64,000 nucleotides of DNA, from NCBI RefSeq assembly GCF_004022485.1, contig NZ_CP034951.1, forward strand, positions 1,488,001 to 1,552,000, written 5' to 3'. Shown here in pieces: positions 59,061 to 64,000 of the stretch. The position numbers and the translations under genes were made by a program. The DNA is from Aequorivita sp. H23M31 (GTDB lineage Bacteria > Bacteroidota > Bacteroidia > Flavobacteriales > Flavobacteriaceae). Below the pieces are notes generated by a model that worked only from the letters and a program-made list of their open reading frames with translations, was not told the DNA's origin and searched no databases. Each line of letters starts with the position of its first letter. Within the stretch, counting starts at the first letter, position 1.

Positions 59061-61526
59061 CTAAATTTTTACAATTCTTTTTATGGTCACTTTGTTTTCT
59101 GAGGTGATTTTTACAAAATAATTTCCTGCCCTCAGGCTATTTGTATTTAATTGGATGTTATTTCCTCGGAAAGTTTTAGTCATCAAAGATTGCCCTAGAA
59201 CATTTAAAATTTCTACAGTGTCCAAAACATCATTAGCCTGTATCGTTAAAACAGAACTTGTTGGATTTGGATAAACTACCAACCCATCTATTGAATTTTC
59301 TGAGATGCCGACGATTTCTTCAGTGGTAAAACTAAATACCTCACTATAATCGCCATCTCCACAAGTGTTTTTTGCTCTAACGTGCCAGAAGTATTCTGTG
59401 CCTCGAGTTAAGTTTCTGATGGTGACAGAAGTTTCAGTGGTGGTAGTTTCGGTAAATATAGTTCCAAAATTAGCATCGGTTGCCAATTGAAAATCATAGT
59501 TCTCGGCATCCATACCGGCATCTTCCCAATCAAAGGTCATTACCAAAGGCTGATCAATAGCATCATCAGCAGGAGAAAGTAAATCAACACCATCAAGTTG
59601 AGGATTATTTATATGCAATATCGGATAAACATTCACAGTTTCATTGGTTCCAGTAGCGGTAACTTTTATTTGGTAATCGCCTGGAGCTAAGTTTTGAAAA
59701 CCATTTACAGTAAGGACTACAGTACCCTCTGCGCTAAGCGTATTAGGAGTTATTGTAGCATTCACACCATTTGGCAAATCTGATACTGAAAAATTGATTG
59801 TATCTGTGAAGCCCTCTCCAAAAGCCAAATCGATATCGTAAGTGGTAGTGTCTGCCCCGGGACAAAATTCTTGGTAACCTTGGTGCGAACTTACCGCAAA
59901 AGACTCTCTATCTATTCCGGTTGCAATCAATGAAAACACTTGAGAGCCATTTCTCAATTCACCTTTATGTGAAACTCTAATGATATATTCCCCACTTGCG
60001 TTGGCCACTTCCACTTTTTCGATATTGTCTACAATATTATCGCCTGTTGTAGCTCCGCTTGAAGGAACGTCTGGATTAAGCATCCATGGGTAAAAAGTGT
60101 TTCCTCCATCGTCTGATATTCTTAAATCCAAATCATTTACAAGCATAGGAGTACGCAAATCATTAATACCACCTCCTGGAGTTGTACCAGCAGGATCCGT
60201 CCAGGTAATTGACACCATAAGAGTATTTAAATCATCGGCCTTTACCGAAAATGTATAAACTTCATCTTGGGCAAGTTCTTCCTCGAGAATCAATGAAGTA
60301 ACTCCGTTGTTGGTGATAACATCTGCCGCTCTGGCTGTATTCATCAATCCCCAGCCAAATCGATAATCAGGTCCTGGAGTACCGCCCGCTTCGTCGGCGG
60401 TATGAAGGACCAAACCGCGCAAAGTTGAGCTTAACATATAGGAAGAATTTACATTGTTGTAATGTTGTTGCAACAATAACAAACTGCCCGAAGTATTTGG
60501 AGCGGACATTGAGGTACCACTAAAATATGCGTAACTATGGTTTGAAAAAGCTGTGGAAGAATATGTATTTACACCTTTTGCAGAAAGATCTGGCTTAATA
60601 CGGCCATCATCTGTGGGACCCCAACTACTAAAGTTGGACATTATGACATTACTTGGACCTGTATAATTAAGAACTTCAAAAACTGCAGCGCTGACAATGG
60701 AGTTTTTAGAAACTCCTTTGTCCGTCAAGTAATCGTATCCATAATCACCTGGATTTTGTCCCGATTGTCTATCATTTCCTGCTGAAACGACTGGCAGATA
60801 ATAAGGTGCATTGTAGGCGATATTGTCCAAATTTCGAGCATTCTGATCATAATATCCAAGATACCACAATGGCAGTTGCTCAATCTTAAGTCCGTAAGAG
60901 TGATTGGAAATCAACAAGCCATCCGCAGCGGCGGCGGTCATTTCGGCTTCATCATTTAAAAAATCGTGCGCAAGCAATTCTGCCTCTGGCGCCATTCCTT
61001 TAGCCGCACCGTTTGCCACATCTCCTGTACCGATCATTGTACCTGAAACGTGGGTAGCGTGATCATTTAATTGGTAAGGATTATCTATTTGCGTAACCCT
61101 ATTCTGAAGTAAAACGTGGCTTGCTCTTGTGCGTCCACCGTCCCAAACTCCTCCAATCATATTTTCACCATTAAGGTCCAGCCCAGAACTACCTCCAGTT
61201 TGAACCAGATTGGTTCGCGTAGTTATACCGGCTCCCCGATTATGCGTTTCGTAATATTTTGGAGAACCATCTTCAAGAACTCCCACCAAAATAGCGATGC
61301 CACCATCTGGAAGCTTGATTACTTCTTCCCAACCTTTTAAGGCCGCTAAGCGAAGAGCTTCTTCGTGATCTGCTTTAAACTCTTTAGCGTATTGTTGCTC
61401 AAGTTTATTTAGTAAGGGAAGATTATAATTACTGATTATTTTCGCACGCTCCTCAGGAGTTTGAGCGGTAAGAAAACTAAATGATAGGGAAAGAACTAAA
61501 ATAAAAATTAGGGATAATTTACTCAT
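59061..61526 (-). CDS. Secreted subtilisin-like serine protease (S8) with T9SS sorting domain
   Basis: An 821-residue exported protease. Signal FILVLSLSFSFLTAQ from the ATG at 61526; the frame extends 24 codons further upstream but without a signal. The S8 triad is visible: Asp in GGVWDGGRTRASH, His in LNDHATHVSGTMIGTG, Ser in FSGTSMSAPNTSGSL. A jelly-roll-like proprotein domain, a FnIII-like domain (about 650-740, FDWEDAGMDAENYDFQLATD) and a T9SS type A sorting domain (VYPNPTSSVLTIQANDVL, GNYFVKITSENKVTIKRIVK) follow. Exported by T9SS and probably cell-surface bound. Confidence 0.9.
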   Translation of the reverse strand: MSKLSLIFILVLSLSFSFLTAQTPEERAKIISNYNLPLLNKLEQQYAKEFKADHEEALRLAALKGWEEVIKLPDGGIAILVGVLEDGSPKYYETHNRGAGITTRTNLVQTGGSSGLDLNGENMIGGVWDGGRTRASHVLLQNRVTQIDNPYQLNDHATHVSGTMIGTGDVANGAAKGMAPEAELLAHDFLNDEAEMTAAAADGLLISNHSYGLKIEQLPLWYLGYYDQNARNLDNIAYNAPYYLPVVSAGNDRQSGQNPGDYGYDYLTDKGVSKNSIVSAAVFEVLNYTGPSNVIMSNFSSWGPTDDGRIKPDLSAKGVNTYSSTAFSNHSYAYFSGTSMSAPNTSGSLLLLQQHYNNVNSSYMLSSTLRGLVLHTADEAGGTPGPDYRFGWGLMNTARAADVITNNGVTSLILEEELAQDEVYTFSVKADDLNTLMVSITWTDPAGTTPGGGINDLRTPMLVNDLDLRISDDGGNTFYPWMLNPDVPSSGATTGDNIVDNIEKVEVANASGEYIIRVSHKGELRNGSQVFSLIATGIDRESFAVSSHQGYQEFCPGADTTTYDIDLAFGEGFTDTINFSVSDLPNGVNATITPNTLSAEGTVVLTVNGFQNLAPGDYQIKVTATGTNETVNVYPILHINNPQLDGVDLLSPADDAIDQPLVMTFDWEDAGMDAENYDFQLATDANFGTIFTETTTTETSVTIRNLTRGTEYFWHVRAKNTCGDGDYSEVFSFTTEEIVGISENSIDGLVVYPNPTSSVLTIQANDVLDTVEILNVLGQSLMTKTFRGNNIQLNTNSLRAGNYFVKITSENKVTIKRIVKI

Positions 61527-61627
61527 TCTGAATAAGTTTAGGTTTAAAAAAAAAAATGAAGATTGCAAAAATATCCAAAATAATCCAATTTCAATCACAA
61601 AATTTGGTCGATGTACCTCCGAAGGGA

Positions 61628-63022
61628 TTATTGCCCACGAAAGAATATGATGGTGCTCAACGTTTTAAGAAGTATTAACGCATCTAGGAACATACTGCGA
61701 TGTTTAATATAATATAAATCATACTGCAATTTTTCTAGGGCATCGTCGAGTGACGCGCCATATTGGCCTTTTACTTGCGCCCACCCCGTAATACCAGGTT
61801 TCACAAGGTGTCTCACTTCATATAGCGGGAGTGACACGGAAAGATCGTGTACAAATTCGGGCCGTTCGGGCCGTGGACCGATAACACTCATTTCTCCCTT
61901 TAATACATTGATAAATTGCGGAATCTCATCATAGCGCGAATTCCGTAAAAACCTTCCAAACTTCGTTACCCGGTTATCCCCCTTTTTTGCAAACTGTACT
62001 CCATTCTCTTCTGCATTTTTGACCATGCTCCTTAACTTATGCAATTTGAAGGTTTTTCCGTTCCTGCCAACTCTGGTTTGATGATATAATAAAGGACCTT
62101 TATTGCCGATAAGATTCCCTATCAAAATTATAGGCAACAATAAAATTCCAAAAACCAAACCGATAATAGATAGTATTATATCCATCAGCCTACTAAAAAA
62201 TAAGTACAATTGGTTTTGGTTATTCCGGCTAAAAGGAAAATAACGGTAAAAGCTCCCCACACCACTGGCGTGGATTGGAATGCGGTGGTTAAGTTCTTCA
62301 TAAACTTGGGAATATTCGCGTATAGATATCCCCCTTTCGAGAAATTTTACAAGGTTATTGTGGATTTCAATAGACATATCTTCAGAAGAAATTGTACAAA
62401 TTATGACTTCCGAAATTTGCATCTCGTCATATATTTGTGAAAATCCCCCCATACTTTGGACTGCTTCACCATTAGAGTTGATCAAAAATGTATTGTTGGA
62501 GGACGTATCAAAATAGCAGACCACTTTACAATTGGGATCCGAATTTATTAGAGAACTCACAATAGTGGGAACCATTTCTCCTTGTCCTACCAAAAGAACC
62601 CGTTTATTAAAACGAGGTGCCGATATAAAGGTTATGTAAGAATACCGCCATAATAGTAAAGCAAGTACGATGGTTAAATAGAAAAATACAATCTGCAAAC
62701 GATTGGAGGGTAAGCTGGGAGTGAAGAAAGGAGTAAGCAGGTAAAATAGCACAGTTATAGAAACTGCGAGAACTACATTTTTAATAACAACAATATATTT
62801 ACTAGCCTTTTGAAGATCATAAAGTTCAAATATGGTGGCAAATACGGTAAGATAAAGGGCTAAAACTATGGGCCACATCCAGCGACTTTTGTCTATTATG
62901 AAATAATCAAAATCAAAAATATTACCGCAAATGTGCAGTAAGACTAACACTGAAACAATGTCAAAAATCCGCAGAAGCACCTTCCGTTCAGAAATAGCAA
63001 AATGGAAATTATTTTTGATCAT
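61628..63022 (-). CDS. Polyprenyl glycosylphosphotransferase (WcaJ-like), polysaccharide initiation
   Basis: A 464-residue enzyme that starts exopolysaccharide repeat units by transferring a sugar-phosphate to undecaprenyl-phosphate. Four N-terminal membrane helices, a nucleotide-binding-like middle (KRVLLVGQGEMVPTIVSSLI), a fifth helix (DIILSIIGLVFGILLLPIIL), and the C-terminal PF02397 domain with KTFKLHKLRSMVKNAEENG, RFLRNSRYDEIPQFINVLKG, EMSVIGPRPERPEFV and KPGITGWAQVKGQYG. Length is normal for WcaJ/PglC fusion types. It is the last seen gene of a polysaccharide locus that continues to the right. Confidence 0.93.
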   Translation of the reverse strand: MIKNNFHFAISERKVLLRIFDIVSVLVLLHICGNIFDFDYFIIDKSRWMWPIVLALYLTVFATIFELYDLQKASKYIVVIKNVVLAVSITVLFYLLTPFFTPSLPSNRLQIVFFYLTIVLALLLWRYSYITFISAPRFNKRVLLVGQGEMVPTIVSSLINSDPNCKVVCYFDTSSNNTFLINSNGEAVQSMGGFSQIYDEMQISEVIICTISSEDMSIEIHNNLVKFLERGISIREYSQVYEELNHRIPIHASGVGSFYRYFPFSRNNQNQLYLFFSRLMDIILSIIGLVFGILLLPIILIGNLIGNKGPLLYHQTRVGRNGKTFKLHKLRSMVKNAEENGVQFAKKGDNRVTKFGRFLRNSRYDEIPQFINVLKGEMSVIGPRPERPEFVHDLSVSLPLYEVRHLVKPGITGWAQVKGQYGASLDDALEKLQYDLYYIKHRSMFLDALILLKTLSTIIFFRGQ

Positions 63023-63189
63023 AGCAGTGCGTCACGGATAACTCAGATACAATATTTTCATTAATTCTCATAATTTTGGGCATCAAGTACAAAGAACCTG
63101 TTTCAACAGTAGCTTATATGTATTCATTTTCTTAAAATGTAATCTAATATATATTTAGACAGAACGAATATACAAAAGTTAATTATTCC

Positions 63190-64000
63190 TTAAAAATCAA
63201 TTGTATTAATCCAAGATATTTTTAATTGTTGCCAGTCAAATCTCTCAATAGTAGTGCGTGCATTTATGGAGATTGCTTTTGTTTTGAACGGGTTTTGACA
63301 TAAATCTAGGATCGTTTCCGCAAAAGCATGAGCATCATTTGGAGGCTGTAAAATTCCATTTACATTCGTCTCAATCAGAAAAGGCATTCCACCTACATCG
63401 GTAGAAATAACAGGCATTCCTAGAGCCATTGCCTCCATTACACTTACGGGCATATTGTCAAAATTGGTAGTATTAAGAAAGATATCATATTGGCTTGAGA
63501 GAGAAATCCACTCCTCCTTTGTAAGAAGATCAGTAAAGGTTACGGGAAGACCCAATTGTTTCGCAACCTCCCGGCATCGGCCTAAAGCACCATCCTTTTC
63601 AGGCCCTACCATACACAGATCAACCTCGATATCCCGTTTTTTTAAAATCTCCACTATCTCCAAAGCCATAAGGGGGTTGTATATTTCGGCAAAGGAGCGA
63701 ACCCACAGCAACTTGGGCTTTACGGATTTTCGAATAAGAAAAGGATAGTCCTTTATTGCTATGGAATTTGGAATATAGGTAATGTTTTGGAATCCTTCCC
63801 TGTCAAAAAGTTCCATTAAATATATGGAAGGGGCAACATTTGTCTTGGCTCCTTTAAATAATTTTTGGCTTAATATTTTACTGTTTTTTAACCGATTGGG
63901 AAGATTTCCACCATGAAGAATAGGAATATAGGGTAATTTATAAAAGCGACAGATTCGTGCAATTATCACGGAATAATAGAAATTCCAGGTGCTATAAGTA
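63190..64000 (-). CDS. Glycosyltransferase family 4 protein (partial, 5' end outside)
   Basis: The minus-strand frame is open to the window edge, giving about 269 residues of the C-terminal part. An internal GTG at 63969 is not the start, since codons upstream (TWNFYYSVIIARICRFYKLP) continue the same protein. The GT-B C-terminal domain is clear: KPKLLWVRSFAEIYNPLMAL, VDLCMVGPEKDGALG, and the EX7E-type VSVMEAMALGMPVISTDVGG with EALE-like spacing. It probably adds a sugar to a polysaccharide repeat unit. It precedes the WcaJ-like gene by 167 nt of non-coding DNA in which I see nothing else. Confidence 0.85.
   Translation of the reverse strand, partial: TYSTWNFYYSVIIARICRFYKLPYIPILHGGNLPNRLKNSKILSQKLFKGAKTNVAPSIYLMELFDREGFQNITYIPNSIAIKDYPFLIRKSVKPKLLWVRSFAEIYNPLMALEIVEILKKRDIEVDLCMVGPEKDGALGRCREVAKQLGLPVTFTDLLTKEEWISLSSQYDIFLNTTNFDNMPVSVMEAMALGMPVISTDVGGMPFLIETNVNGILQPPNDAHAFAETILDLCQNPFKTKAISINARTTIERFDWQQLKISWINTIDF

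Overview
The window reads as a chromosome segment of a marine-type Bacteroidota bacterium, most likely family Flavobacteriaceae. This rests on two proteins carrying type IX secretion (T9SS) C-terminal sorting domains, a PorV/PorQ-family protein, a single-chain alpha+beta 2-oxoacid dehydrogenase E1, split transketolase genes, AT-rich intergenic DNA, and repeated matches to the Bacteroidota promoter (TTTG, about 19-21 nt, TANNTTTG). The species cannot be named from the sequence alone.

Region 1 (1 to about 14,480) is the right part of a contractile-tail prophage, visibly more GC-rich than the host DNA that follows. Its order is sheath C-terminus, tube, tail assembly chaperone with a probable programmed -1 frameshift, tape measure, DUF6046-like protein, hub, spike, gp25-like wedge and LysM/X-like protein. 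A cassette of four unusual ORFs follows, including a leucine-rich-repeat protein and a signal-peptide protein. Then come baseplate J, a tail-I-like protein, a fibre-like protein and three accessory ORFs. The right end holds a two-gene DNA-modification module: a thymidylate-synthase-fold enzyme whose specificity residue looks like that of dCMP hydroxymethylases, and a D12-class adenine methyltransferase. A long inverted repeat would bury the start codon of the first. The layout resembles phage Mu, with modification genes in the position of mom. Two tandem 22-bp repeats just past the last gene could be transposase-binding sites at the phage end. No head, integrase or transposase genes are in view.

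Region 2 (14,480 to about 29,600) is host DNA with many intergenic repeats: glmM, acpH-ggt, uvrA, a DUF6090-like membrane protein, a LOG-family protein, a T9SS-exported EEP-fold nuclease/phosphatase, and a degenerate M1-peptidase domain fused to a C-terminal outer-membrane barrel. It ends in a decayed locus where a small membrane-protein gene, a broken DUF1016 (YhcG-like) nuclease and a truncated second copy of the membrane-protein gene lie side by side.

Region 3 (29,600 to 46,600) is metabolism and core functions: fused 2-oxoacid dehydrogenase E1, guanine deaminase, an alpha/beta hydrolase with an in-frame TGA, a GNAT acetyltransferase, glyA, fahA, a lipoprotein, dnaB, accA, a tgt-lptG-EamA run, and the two transketolase subunit genes.

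Region 4 (46,600 to 64,000) carries an FKBP-like lipoprotein, S4 and phosphoribosyltransferase genes, aroK, tRNA-Lys(UUU), smpB, recQ, the run kdsD-tatC-AhpD-like followed by lptB (LPS precursor supply and transport), pssA, a PorV2-like protein, a DUF4105 protein, a T9SS subtilase, and the start of a polysaccharide locus (WcaJ-like glycosylphosphotransferase and a glycosyltransferase running off the window).

Recurring themes are zinc-site loss in three protein families (Tgt, RecQ, M1-like), several decayed genes, and at least five families of short tandem repeats confined to intergenic DNA.
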